This document shows positions 1 through 47,343 of a stretch of DNA of 64,000 bases, one piece after another (position 1 is the stretch's first letter; each line of letters begins with the position of its first letter). Both the position numbers and the translations under genes were made by a program. The notes below the pieces were generated by a model. It ran no database searches, had not been told where the DNA came from, and saw only the letters and a list, made by a program, of their open reading frames with translations. Origin of the DNA: Perca fluviatilis (Eukaryota > Chordata > Actinopteri > Perciformes > Percidae); contig NC_053129.1 in NCBI RefSeq assembly GCF_010015445.1, forward strand, positions 21,615,749 through 21,679,748. Reading direction: 5' to 3'.

Positions 1-249
1 GGTTTTATTGACTGCGTTTTAGTGAACTCCGATGGTATGCCCGTTTTCCGAACCTAACCCAGTTTTTGTTTTCCTGAACCCAACAATCCCGTTCTTGCTA
101 AACGACCCAAGCCGGTCGTGGCGCCCGGCGAGGGGCGCCAGCAACCGGGGAGAGGCAGGGGATCCTCCCACACCGCCGAGCGGAGGGAATGCGCTTTTCC
201 TCCGCTGCTCTCCCCTCCTCGCCCCGGGAAATGCGTTTTTGTTTTTTAT

Positions 250-303
<54 letters not shown>

Positions 304-1663
304 CTGTGTGTCTGTGCGTCTTTATGTGGTCGTGTCTGATTGTAGGTGTCTGTTTGTGGGAATGTTGTCTTTCTGCACCTGCTATTCCCAAACAGTTATC
401 ATACAAGTTACCAAATTGTTACATTTCAAGCACTTTCACCTGTTTTGCACCAATAATGATCCAAAATCTTGTTTCTATTTTTACCTTTTTAATAACTGAA
501 TTTCCTTTCTCACAAAAAACGAAAATGATCATATGATCATAAATGTGATCTCACAGGGGTAAATGGCAAATATGAACCATAAATGATGTATATATCATTG
601 GTAATTGAGCTAAATCTGTTAAGTATTAAGGCTGCGTAACAACAATATGAACACTAGGGTTACGGCTTCCAAACAGGATTTAGTTTCGCTGTTCTACCTC
701 TGTTAGGAGCACATCGATCTCACAATCACTGAATCGTGTTTTTTCCCCATTTTCCCGTTTCGTGATTGGTGATCAAGGGCTCCTTTCAAGTCTGGAATAT
801 TCATTGATTGATTAACATGGACCTTATTAGGACAAATATGGGACGACCTTGGGAGGAGCGTGAGGCTCGTGCAGGACCGCATAAGGTAACGCACGTCCGT
901 ATTTATAACGAGAAGAGTGCGTACCGGTGTGCGCCGCAAGGTGTTATAAATCAGAATATTGTTTTTGCGTACGAAAATTCTGACTTTTTTGCGCACGAAA
1001 TCTTTCAGAATAGAATCTACGCACAGTTTTATAAATGAGGCCCCTGGTGAAGTGACAGTGTCATGGAAATGATCCTTAGGTGGTTCAGGTCTGCTGTCAT
1101 GTTCTAAACCTCTAATTATTCTGCCACTAATCACTTGCTTACACCCTGCAGTCTTTTTTCTCTCCCTCCACCTGCTACCAGACCTTCAGTTTTGGATGAA
1201 ATCAGTGGTGTTCCCTGAAGAGGGAGACATTTTATCAATTTTATTATATTATGTTATCCAAAATGAAAAGACACCCTGCAGAAGCCTGCAGGCACTTTTA
1301 AAGAACTGAGACATAGGCTATATTGTTGAGAAATAAAAAAATGCATTTGAATAAATTAAAATGATGAGAACCTATGAGTCTTTATATAGAGAGACAGCAT
1401 TCAGTTTATAAATGCGTTTTATTTTTTAAAGTCAACTCCACAGTGTTTAATTCTTTCAAATCAGAATCGACTGCAGAGGTTTATGGATGTGAGATTCATT
1501 ATTGGTTTTTGAAAGTGTTTTGTTGACATAAAGAAGCCGAGAATTAATGGTGAAAAGCAGCAGTCCCATCGGAAGAGGGGAGGGGAGACGTGGTGCTGGT
1601 GTGTCCCAGCCCTCTGCATCCAGCTGGTGCGTCGCTTCGCAGCAGTAGCGCGCCACACTCACC
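1..1663. other. fndc1 upstream flank: GC-rich block, microsatellite, repeat remnant
   Basis: Bases 110-235 are GC- and CpG-rich in an otherwise AT-rich flank. A (GT)n follows. Bases about 880-1050 have the style of a dispersed fish repeat (CGTACG-rich, ending TTTATAAATGAGGCCCC). No ORF here resembles a known protein; the open frames across 100-500 are carried by the microsatellite. Confidence 0.35.
247..303. repeat. (GT)n microsatellite
   Basis: A nearly pure GT dinucleotide run about 1.4 kb upstream of the fndc1 start codon. Confidence 0.95.
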
Positions 1664-36232
<34,569 letters not shown>

Positions 36233-36920
36233 CACAGGAGGAGTAGGAGACATTGTTACCGAGGGTAACCCTTCTGCATCCTGCTGCAGGCTCTTACCTT
36301 CACTGGTCTTGCCCTTAAAAACAGACTTTTGCCTGCCACAATGAAATGACACCACTACGAATTTATTACAGCTTCACGGAAAGAGAATATAGTACTTTTT
36401 AAACAACTTAATGTTTATCATTACAATGCACTTTTTTATATAAAGCAGTCTGTATATGAGGGAAAAAAGAAGCATGTGTGCTCTTGCTTAGTGTAACTCT
36501 TGTCTTAAAGTGTCCTTGTACTATTCCCAGCTATCCCAGAGACCTCACCCAGGTCCTCACCCAGTGTTATTTATCTCATCAATAATGCACACACACGGTC
36601 AAACCAGTGACATTGGACCAAAGCACAAGTTGCAAAGCAAACTGTAAGAATGGGCACTCAAAGTGTGTATGGGTCTGTTAATTTTTAATCGTGAGATTTG
36701 TATTTCATAATGTAACAGCTTCTGAGAGCTGCTTTTTGTTTGTTTATTTGTGTTCCTAAACCATCAAACTGTTTGTTTGTGTTTAACACCTTTTTGGTAT
36801 TCACCAGAATTCATTAAAAGTTACTGTGTAAGTTTTGTAAGTATACGGACAAAGAATAAAAGATCAAATATTTGCTCAGGAATTGTGAGAGATTGAATAA
36901 AGATGTTATGGAAACCACAG
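36233..36920 (+). terminator. fndc1: fndc1 3' UTR with polyadenylation signals
   Basis: After the stop codon comes AT-rich non-coding sequence with two canonical AATAAA hexamers, at 36855-36860 and 36896-36901. Cleavage is expected 10-30 bases after one of them, which puts the transcript end near 36880 or 36915. No transcript evidence is available from sequence alone. Confidence 0.6.
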
Positions 36921-37180
36921 CAATCCAAAAAAATGAATCACATCATATTCTCCTGCTGCCACATTCTTTTCTAGCAAAAGCTTCCACACGTGATCCAGAT
37001 CTACTTAATCAACCTAATGGAAGATTTGAATAACAGAAAAATATTGGTGGAACCAGTTGGCACAGCAACTGTTAAAATCAGATGAAATGTTAAAAACAAC
37101 ATATTGTAACACACTGCCCCATAAATATGCTAATTGGATTTCTAATGCTTTTGTACTATATTAGATTTTGTTTGAAATCA

Positions 37181-37312
37181 GTGGTGGAAAGTAACACAGT
37201 ACATTTACTCAAGTAATTTTCTTAAGTAAAGAAGTTCATTTGTTTCAATACTTGAGTATTTCCATTTTACGATACTTTAGACTCATACACATAATATTGT
37301 ACTTTATAATCC
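37181..37312. mobile_element. fish dispersed repeat, GTGGTGGAAAGTAAC family
   Basis: Starts GTGGTGGAAAGTAACACAGT and continues with ACTCAAGTAATTTTCTTAAG and CTTGAGTATTTCCATTTTAC, a very abundant teleost repeat. The right end is interrupted by the insertion at 37321. Confidence 0.65.
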
Positions 37313-37320
37313 ATTAAATT

Positions 37321-37372
37321 CCATCCATCTTCGTCCGCTTATCCAGTATCGGGTCACGGAGGTAGCAGCTCA
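37321..37372 (-). mobile_element. 52-bp LINE 3' tail with 8-bp target duplication
   Basis: Flanked by ATTAAATT at 37313-37320 and again at 37373-37380. The 52 bases (CCATCCATCTTCGTCCGCTT onwards) are the complement of a GGATAAGCGG...GATGGATGG end that I recognise at the 3' end of fish LINE copies. This looks like an extremely 5'-truncated retroposition event. Confidence 0.65.
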
Positions 37373-37937
37373 ATTAAATTTACCTGGCAAATTAAGCTTA
37401 GCGTTAGTTCATGCAGGACACGGAAGTCATACGCCTGCTGATTTGAATTATCACTCCTATCAGACACACACCAATCCCAGACATTCTCACATCAAGGCGG
37501 TCCTTTTTAAATGTGACTCCTTCCTCACTGATCCCTGCTACACTGATGCTGCTTCACTCACTGCTGCTGGCATTGTTTTGCCTCCATCCCCCCAGCCTCC
37601 ACCTTCCTAGTTCAGAGTCCTAACATGACTCAAAGTTTAAAATGGTTTTCAGTGTCTTTCTTTAGGCTCACTCTTTTTTTACCCAGGGTGGTTTCTGCAT
37701 GGTGCTCCCTGTTTCAGCTTAGCATGCTGCTTGGCTGGTCCAGGGAGCATTAGGAAGAGCGGAGCCTTCAGCACCAAGCATAACTGTATTTTCATTTGTT
37801 GCAATAAATGGTTAAATCTATGATGAGAATGTTTCTGACTGAACTGTAGTTACCACTTACTTTTCTAATTAAGTATGTATATGTATAATCATGGGACTCA
37901 CAGGAGCCATTTTTCCGAAGAAAGAGTATTTTTACCT

Positions 37938-38584
37938 GGTGGTGGAGGAAGTATCCAGATCTTTTACTTAAGTAAAAGTAGTAATACCACACTGTAGAAA
38001 TACTCCATTACTGTAGAAGTCCTGCATTGAGAATGTTACTTGAGTAAAAGTATTATCAGAAAAATGTGCTTAAAGTATCAAGTATTCATAGTACTCATAA
38101 TGCAGAAAATTGGCCCCTGTATATAGTAATAAATATTAGATTATTGGATTCTTATTATTACATTATTGATGCATGTGTAAATAGCAAGTACTGTTATCTG
38201 TAACAATGCATCATATTTTATAAAATCATATGTTTTGTGTGTAAAATCTTAATCTGCAATGTAACTAGTAACTATTAAAATTAATGAAGTAGAGTCTAAA
38301 CTACAATATTTATGTTTATACTGTGGAGTAGAAGTATAAAGTTGTAAAGTACAAGTTTCACCTCAAATTTGTACTTGGGACTACAATGCTAGTATGTGTA
38401 AATCTTAGTTATACTCTACCACTTTACTTCTGATAGTTCTTCTTTTGATTCTTCTTTAATAAATAGGTACATTGTGCTGATAATACTTCTGTAACATAAG
38501 CAGGATTTTGAATGCAGGATCTTTACATTGTTATATTAGTTCTTTAATCCAAGTAAAGGTTCTGAATACTTCCTCCACCACTGC
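37938..38584. mobile_element. TIR element, GTGGTGGAGGAAGTAT family
   Basis: The left end GGTGGTGGAGGAAGTATCCA and the right end ACTTCCTCCACCACTGC are inverted repeats of about 20 bases. The interior contains AAGTAAAAGTAGTAATACCA and is a common percomorph repeat, about 645 bases long. Confidence 0.75.
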
Positions 38585-40815
38585 TTGAAATAGTACCCAC
38601 GTCTGCTGTGTTAGGTTTGGAAAGGCCCACAGTACACATTTGTCGAACAAATCATCATTGGTATATCCTGGATCATTTGAAACTGAGTGTTAATCCAATT
38701 ATCTGACAGATGAGTTAGAATTTGCTTCTAATGCTGCTAACTTCAGATAAAATCCTTCACAAGCAATAGACTTTCATTTTCATACTCAAAGCCAATTATG
38801 GCGCTCAGATTTTAATGTCTTGTTTGAACACGAATTATAGTCCATCTGTGTAAAATAACTGTAATAAAAAGGAAAAGATGTGATCATAAGTGGGTCAACT
38901 CCAAAATAAACCAGGTGGAAAATATTTCACAGATGAGGCTTAATGAATGGAGAGATCTATTTTGTATGTGTTGCCAATTAATCATTACTCCAGTTAAGAT
39001 TGGTCGCTCTTTCCGTAAAGAGCAGAACCGGTGCTGCTCTTTTCAGTGCTTGCCTAAAACTGATTGAAACTGTTGGTTTTGACTCAGTGAGAAAAATTGA
39101 AAATGTTGCGTAGCAGCCAGGCTACTTGTTTTCAACACGCACAACTCTGCCTCAAAGCAAAACCATAAAAACGTATCACTCCTATTAATCCCCATCATTC
39201 CTCCAGGAATGGAATAAGATATAACCCACAAAAGGCTTGAGACTTTATCATTATTCTATACATGACACCTACTTTAATACTATACTTACTCTGTTGGTAT
39301 TTAAGCCAAGAATGGGGTTCAACATTCACTCAGGTTAGTGCAAGAAATATTGCAGTAGAAATGCATAATTTCTCCAAAACAATACTTTAAGTCCATTACA
39401 TTAAGCAGAGTTGATCAGCTTACCTTCCTTACTTAACTCTGCACAGTATCAAAGGTCCCTTATCTGAAGAGCACAGGCGGCAATTTGTTGAGGTTGGCTC
39501 TGATGTGCTATGGCAGTCAGATTTGAAAGACATTAAATGCGGATTGAGTTCTGAGAGGCCATAAAACATTTCCCCTGGTCACTGATGAAGAGATAATGGC
39601 TGTTTTTGGAGTGATTACTGACCAATTTGTCAATGCTTTGGTGGATGACGGTGGCAGATTTTAAGCATATTTTCCAGGTATGCTGTGTGTTTATGAATGC
39701 CTCTAGTACATGTGTTTTGAGTGAGTGATGATTCTCCCTTTGCCCCAAAATATTTTCACTGGCTGCAGGTTGCAGTGCCATTTGACCTGAGCAGAGAATA
39801 ATGATATTTAATACAACACACTATGGGAAACCCCACCCTGAAAATTAATCTTCATCTATGCAAGTGTTTTTTACTTGAGAAAAAGACTAAGAGGAAATGA
39901 AGAAAAAAGAAAGAGAAAAGGGGAAAAAACAGGAGGACAAACATGCTTCATAAACACGTGAACTTGAAGACTACCACATCTGCTACAGATGTTAGAGAGG
40001 ATAAAGTCATACGTTTTGTGTGTGTGTGTGTGTCCCAGTCAGAAATGATGACTGCTGTCAGAGGGAATAAGAAAAATAGATAAACCATAACCAATACAAC
40101 GAATGACGCAGAGCTACAGGACAAGCAGGAAAACATGAGTGTGGTCCAAGATTTAAACTCTGCACCACTGCTTTCCCCCGAGGCATTGATTCTTGGAAAG
40201 ACCTGAAACACACCATTTAGAGCATGTGATGTTGAAACTCCTAATCAAGGAGTTTTAAGGTTTTTTTCTGGGAAACATGATAGCAACACTCCGGGAATCA
40301 TGTCAAATGCAAGCTTTTAATGTCCTCTTATCTCTAGTTTGGTGCATAGTTACTCCAAAGAAAACATGTCTCTTTGGCTAGCTAGAGTTCTCCACAGCTA
40401 GCTACTTCTGTAAATGTATGCCCTTCAGTAATTTTCAACTTGCTGTGATGAGTCTATGGATGCTACCACTTAAAGTGGGGGAAACAATTAGGAGAGATAT
40501 AAAAAAAAAGAAGCAAGGCAGGGCCAAAATAGACAAGAAGTCTATTTTATGCAAATGCTGAGCGATGCAACTGCGGCTGCCAATCGGGGTGAAGGCAGCG
40601 TGACATATGTACGTTGGTTGCTCGAGTCAAAGAAAATCATTCAAGATGGCGGAAACGCTTCCGGACATCGTATTTCTGTATATATCTGATATGTTTGGCA
40701 TTTTATCTCATATATCTTGTTACCCCTATCGAGAAATAAATACTTTTAAATCCAAAAACACCATTCTTGTGACTTGACAATACCTCTGAAGTGACTCGTA
40801 AGACGTGCTTGTAGG
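38585..40815. other. intergenic, nothing recognised
   Basis: No gene. A short (GT)8 is at 40018-40033. Bases 40500-40800, CpG-richer and with a CAAGATGGCGG motif, may belong to an older repeat. Confidence 0.4.
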
Positions 40816-41917
40816 CAAGGGGGTAAGCTTCGCTTCAGAACTCAAACCTCCTATGGTGCCATTTTGATGCTACAAAAATATCACCTCCCGTTAGCATTCC
40901 ATTGACTCCCATTCATTTTGACGTCACTTTGACAGCGAATAACTTTACATCTGAAGCGTTTCAAGACTCTATTTGTCCATTGTTTATTTCTAAAGAAACA
41001 CGACAATGTATAAAAGGCTCCATTACCTTGTACCTCACGTTAAGGCTCCGTAGCAGAAGTTTTTGTAAAAATAGGCTAACGATTGTGTCATCACCACGTG
41101 ACTTACTGTCGCACAGTAGAGGAATTACTGTATAGTACAGGAGAAGCTTGCAGGCAGTTTGACTTACATGACCTGTTTAGGTTTAATTACTAATGTTAAC
41201 TAGCATTTTAGTTAGCAATAATTAGCCTGTGCCCATGTTATCTCCTTACATATACCTATGCTCTCCGTCTCTGCAAGATTCGGAATGATTGAGATTTCTC
41301 TTGGCACAGCTACCAGAAGACTTACAACTTTCAGACAGGTTGCTCACGTCACATTTACGCTGTCTCTCTCAGTTGGAGGCTACGCAGTAACGCTCAGCGC
41401 TCACTGGAAAAGTGCTTCTAATATCCTTCACTGGTCTCCATAGCTGTGCCAAGAGAAATCTCAATCATTCCGTTTTTGCCAAAAGGAAAAAAAAAAGAAA
41501 AAAAAAAAAAAAAAAAACACAAAATCAATCCTAGGTAACATTAGTAATTAAACTTAAACAGCTAATGTAAGTCGAAACTGCCTGCGAGCTTCTCCTGTAC
41601 TTACGGTAATTCCTCTACTATGCGCAGTAAGTCGCGTGGTTATGACACAATCGTTAGCCTATTTTTACAAAAACTTCTGCTACGGAGCCATAACGTGAGG
41701 TACAAGGTAATGGAGCCTTTTATACATTGTCGTGTTTCTTTAGAAATAAACAATGGACAAATAGAGTCTTTAAATGCTTCAGATGTAAAGTTATTCGCTG
41801 TCAAAGTGACGTCAAAATGAATGGCAGTCAATGGAATGCTAACGAGAGGTGATTTTGTTGTAGCATCAAAATGGCACCATAGAAGGTTTGAGTTCTGAAG
41901 CAAAGCTTACCCCCTTG
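40816..41917. mobile_element. 1.1-kb foldback (long inverted repeat) element
   Basis: The two ends CAAGGGGGTAAGCTT are inverted copies. The left arm, about 40816-41310, is matched in reverse by about 41435-41917 almost base for base over long stretches (for example CTATGGTGCCATTTTGATGC, AGGCTCCATTACCTTGTACC, TGATTGAGATTTCTCTTGGC). The loop is about 125 bases. An A-rich run at 41486-41517 interrupts the right arm. Open frames here are mirror images of one another and not genes. No target duplication was clear. Confidence 0.85.
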
Positions 41918-42428
41918 GTTTTGCCCCCTTTTTCATGGCAGACATTTTGACAAGGGAAAAGCACAGGTGTGATTAATAAGATTAATGATGTTAATATTTT
42001 GGTGAGTTACTTGACATTAAAAGTTCAAAACTTTGAGCTGATATTGTAGCTGGAGGAAATAATTCAATGTAGCATGCTAATATCAGGACTTGATTATAAA
42101 TGGTTGCAGCTCTCTCCCCAGTGAAGCTAATACTGATAAAAGCCTGTTTAAGATTTACACACATTTGCAATCTTTTAGGTGGAGTCTGTGTTCATCTAAG
42201 CAGGGTGGTCCTCAGGAAAACAAAATGTGCTCCACAAACAAATCTAGACAGAGTTCGGCTAATCAAACTGGTGTTGTTGTATTTTCTCCTCTTATGAAAA
42301 ATTTACTTTGGATTAAGAATTGGATTGTGATTTGTTGCATCTGCTTTGATCAAGGAGCCAAAAGCTGACATCAGAAGACAAAAGGATGAAATGGTGAGCG
42401 CCATCAGCATACACACACACACACGCAT

Positions 42429-42462
<34 letters not shown>

Positions 42463-45009
42463 AAATTTGTCCAAAGACACAGCTAACACCATGACATCCA
42501 TCCATAATGAAACGCCACTAAAGCATCATATGTCGGCTATTTTGTCAAATCCTTTGAGTTTTCAGTTAAGGGCTGTGCACAAAGCAAAACTGCAGATCCT
42601 TTATATAAAAAAGGGCAAAAGGCCACGCCAACTTGATTGAGTCCAGGCCCAGTTGACTTTCCACACGTGGATCTTACATTATAAATTCAGCTACTTTTCA
42701 AACCGGCTGATCAATGCCAGTAAGCTACTCCTGGCATTAGTGTACTGATATAGATAAAGCTCATTTCCATACATTTGAATATGCCACAGAATTGCTTAAT
42801 TATAGGAACATTAATATCTCATACGAAAACAATGTGTGGTTGTGAAAGAATGCAGGTCTTTTAACTGTTTTCCACATGTTGCTTTTTTTTGTTTCTTAGT
42901 GGGTCACACGCTGTTTGGGCTGGAAAAAGTTAGACTTCATTCTAGAGAGCTGAAATCATTGCAAGAAGAACCCGTTGAAGGTTGAAAAGAGAAAAGCAAA
43001 AAGGGAGGGAAAAGGGTGAGAAACAGATACAAGCAATGTCATGTTTTATTTCTGTTGTGTGCAGAATTTAAATAAGCGATATTTAATAGATTATTAAAGT
43101 GTTTTCTTCATGTTGTATCTATTTTAAATATACTGTAAGTAAAACTATGAGACATACATGCAACAGGCTTAATTTTTCCTGTATGCTTTATTTTTTGTGG
43201 AATTTTGAAAAGCATAGCAATATGTTTTTTGTTAAAAGAGTTCAATTTCTAGTCTAAACTTGAGCTGTTTTGTTTATTAGTATGAACCTTAATCTGTCAC
43301 TTTCTGTTGCTTTTTCAGTTTAAGCAAATACTACTCATGATGAACAGGAAGGTTGTAAGGCCCTTAGAAAATACAGTTCTAAGGTTTCAGCCTAAGATAA
43401 AACAAAAATGTAATGTATTAAAGCATACTGGAAAGGAAGCAGAAAGGGGAATAGATCTCGTATAGTTAAAGACTAAAACAACACAACAAAGGCCTGTCCC
43501 TCTGAACATGACAAAAAAGGAATAATGAAAATTAAAGATCTGGGATTTCTCAATTGCTCAGAGACATAATATTTACCAAACTCCAAGATTACATAACAGG
43601 CAGGCTGCAGTGACACAGACCCGGTTGTTTTGTTCTCAGCTTACTGTTCTTTTATTGGGGTTTGGATGAAAGTTGGGGCTCTTTTTTGTTAACTATTCTG
43701 AGCTCATTGTAAAAGTCAGTTATGAACTCAGCCTGCTGAGCCTTGCAATTATATAATTTTTTGGCATGCTGATAGGTCGAGTCACGCAATAATCTTAGAA
43801 ACTCTGTGGGGGGAAATGAGAGGTGAGTGTAAAGGAGTCAAAAACCATAATTATCTTTTCAGATTATCAGTGGTTAGAGTTTTGGTATCCCTTAAAGGAT
43901 AGCCCTTTCCAACTGGGAACTGAAGATGTTATGCTCTCTTCAAAGCCACCAGACTCTTTTGACAAAAAAAATCATTTTACATTACCTCACAGAACACGGG
44001 AGTTGCTGGTCTACAGCTGCTGGGGGTGTGCCAAGCTCCATCTATTGTAGGTAATACACTGATTGTGGATAAGTACCTCATACAACTCCACTTTAATTCT
44101 GAACTATTCCTTTTAGGTTTAGTGTCTCATTTCCTATTTTGCAGAAGGAAAAGAAAGGCAGACACAATATGGTGACAGGGAGCTCAGGAATTTGAGACAT
44201 ACTATTCACGTCATGAAATACACAGAAAATGTTTCCAACATTTATTCAGTTTAAAAAGTAAACACAGTCTATTATGAAAGACCTGTTGTTTTATGTTTCA
44301 GGCACACACAAAGCATACGAGGCAGTCAAATATGGATATATTATTTCAATGCAAACTAATTTCCAGGTAATCATGTCAGGATAAGAGAAAGTGCTGCAGC
44401 ATATTCCAATTCTGTCAACAGCTAAACTCATTTAATGACGTGGATGTAAATTACTTCACCTGATGGAAACAAACCTGGAAAAACAGAGAAGATCTTAGAC
44501 ATCGTTGGGGAAAAGAGCAGGGTGTTTACTTACACTTAAGCATTGACGTTGATTGCTACTGACCTTCCTCTGTGACTGTGTGTGAGGTCTGGGGTGCATT
44601 TAACATGTCCCACGAGTCATTATATGCAACGACACATGTGCATGCTGCACATAAACAACTGCACTTGTGTCAATACATAGCACACATGACCTTTGTGACA
44701 CTTACTCAATTAAATGAGCAAATCCTTCCTGATCCAGCAGCTTCTAGATAATATTCTCTTTATATTGGCCCATAAACCACAAAGATAGGTTTTAGGATTA
44801 TGAGTAATTGTTCCCATGGCTTTTCTTGGCTAACTAAAACACTATGTCATCCTATCTTACATGATCAGCTTATATATATCTGATAAAGAGGCTGTGAAAG
44901 AGCTTGACTGAGTTGTGGTTTCTTTACAGTTCCTGTTAAACCCCTAATGAAGTCAATGTTAGACACTAAGATTGATTAATGAGGCTCCAAACCTCCTAAA
45001 GGCCAGGAC

Positions 45010-45057
<48 letters not shown>

Positions 45058-46205
45058 TGAGAGAGAGTGAGTGAGAGAGCGAGAGAGAGAGGCACTTATG
45101 ATGCTGTAGTCTTCTTTCTTGAACTCTGAAAATCTATCTCAGCTGCAAAAGAATGATGCGTTTAATCCACAGAATTTGTTCCTTTTCTGTGAGCGGATGA
45201 TGACAGAGTTAAGGTCTTATAAATAAATCAGTGGTGTGAGGTGACGTATTAAGAAGCTGACTGCACTAAAAGGGAAACATTTTTTAGTCTTCAGGACTGA
45301 GGAGGCGAGTAACTAAAAGAAGGGAAACAGAACTGAAGCTGTAAGTAAGGGAAGTTACTAATACTCTGACTTCATCAAGTTTAATTTATGCTTGATTGCT
45401 TGACACTCGCAACAAAATTTGTCACATGTAATTGAAAACAGAACAGCAAGCAAATTTCACTTTCATTAAATTTACATGATTGTTTTTTGGGAATTGTGTC
45501 CAACCATCCGTCATAAGAAGTCTGATATGGCAAGAAACATGACTGGTCAGCATATCGTTAGTTTGAAACAAACCCCCACATTAGCCAAACTTATGTAGAA
45601 GTGAAAACAAAGTTCAAATGATGAAATTCTTACCCAAACCCTCTGTGGCAAACATTCATCACAGCTTACAGCCCCACTTCCTGGTACAACCTTCACCTCA
45701 CATACTTTCCGTAGTTGTGGCACACCAAGTTTTATTGTGCAATAAGCGATTATTACTCCCTTTTTTGTTTACTTTTAGTTTTACCTAAATAAAGTGGTTT
45801 ACATAATCTATCTAAACTAGCTTGTTTACAATGTATTGCCTGATTCTCTCTCCTGACTGTTTTTTTGGCCTGTTGACTTTGTTATAGCAATGTTGCTGTT
45901 TTCACAGATCTTAGCAATTACTTTACAATGTTATCGTTACCGAAGAAAATTATGGCAGAACTACAAAAATAACACCCACATTGTAATAAAACAGATTTTT
46001 ACTTTAAGCAGAATGATAAGAGTTCTGTTGTTTTATGTTCAAGCATTGATATAAAAGGAAAATATTTATATTGGGAATGTGACGATGTACTATTTTACTT
46101 CCTCTGCCAAGCTTGATTTTAGGTATACTGAGCTGGAAATGACTTCTTGAGTTGTCATTTGCTCAGATTTTTAAAGAATAGTGTGACATTTGGGGAAATA
46201 CCAAC
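41918..46205. other. intergenic, simple repeats only
   Basis: Contains a CA/GCAC tract (42411-42453) and a GA tract (45010-45092). No coding signal was recognised in 4.3 kb. Confidence 0.45.
45010..45092. repeat. (GA)n microsatellite
   Basis: Interrupted GA run. Confidence 0.95.
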
Positions 46206-47343
46206 TTGATCTCACAGAATTCCATGAAATGAACACAGCCCCTTAACTCAAAATCTGTGGCAGTTTCACATAATCGGCGAAAAGAATTCCGTGAAATGAA
46301 CATGGATTGATGAAAATTCCGTGATGGGCCCACGGAAGAATTCCGTGAAATGAACAAGGCCCCTTAAGTTAAAGGAGAACTCCAGGCAATTTTTACGTTA
46401 ATCTTGATCGCTATACCTATGTGAGTACTGTCGATGGCAACACGTAGCTGCTGCAGCTAATGCCCAGAGCTCCCACTTAGCTAAAACGGCAGTTTTGGGG
46501 GCATAAGATAAAGAGTGCCTTTGTGCCTCTTAACACACACAAAATGCAATTAAAATGTCTGTGCAACATGAACAGGGTCCTTACATGACAACAAGATGCA
46601 TTTAGCAACTTAGCCATTGTTTAAATTCACCTACCCTGTTAGCTGCTAGCTGCCGTCTGGGATGAGTGAGTGTGTTCAGCTAGGCTTCGGTAATAATCAT
46701 CACGAAGCAGTTCCGTGTGTATTTGTAGCATATATATCCATTTTGTGTGTGATCCATCTGGCGTTGGTGAGTAGGAGTCTTGTCAGTGTTGATCGTTGTG
46801 GTTTCCATAGCCAGGCTAGCAGGCCCGGCCGGCGTCCTTGCTTCTGCTTCCTCCCCGCCCTCCAGGGTTACCGCGACCGACAACAATCCAACGAGTGCCC
46901 GCTGGTACTACATAGGTATAGCGATCAAGATTAACGTAAAAATTGCCTGGAGTTCTCCTTTAAGGAAAAGGTCGTGGGTGGGCTTACGTTTCCATGACAC
47001 GCGGGACAACAAAGGGGTGGTTGGGTTTAGGAAAAGAAGAAAGTGACGGTTGGTTTTAGGAAACGTGACTCGTGGGACACAAACCTCGGTCTCCTGGGTG
47101 AAAGTCCTGCGTTATTTGAACCATCCACCACCCCAACCAACCTCCCTATGTGGATTTTCGGGCTTCCATACTAATTTCTACTTTCTATCTAGTCGCTCTT
47201 AATGCTACGTCATCTTCTCATTGACTTTACATTGACATTGTTTTCCGTAGTGGCCACACAGAATTTTCACACATTCCGTGTCACCACCACGTAATGAGCT
47301 GTTAAAGGTTTGTGATCATTTCACAGAATTCTGTGAGACCAGG
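46206..47343. mobile_element. TIR transposon hosting a nested MITE
   Basis: The left end CTCACAGAATTCCATGAAAT and the right end ATTTCACAGAATTCTGTGAG are inverted repeats, and extra internal GAATTCCGTGAAATGAAC copies follow the left end (46286, 46341). The right half holds the fish-repeat text GTGACTCGTGGGACACAAAC and GTCTCCTGGGTGAAAGTCCT. About 540 bases remain once the nested element is subtracted. Confidence 0.65.
46369..46963. mobile_element. 595-bp MITE with about 58-bp TIRs and TTAA target site
   Basis: TTAA-AGGAGAACTCCAGGCA on the left is mirrored by GCCTGGAGTTCTCCT-TTAA on the right. The complementarity runs on through ATCTTGATCGCTATACCTAT, giving nearly perfect TIRs of about 58 bases. 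TTAA flanks and the absence of a transposase fit a piggyBac-type non-autonomous element. It is inserted inside the larger element. Confidence 0.85.

Noticed and set aside
98..536. Several overlapping open frames near the window start
   Set aside because: They are kept open by the GT/CA microsatellite and have no conserved sequence.
40902..41903. Two similar open frames on opposite strands (PIHFDVTLTANNFTSEAF)
   Set aside because: They are the two arms of the foldback element read in mirror image, with no transposase or other domain.
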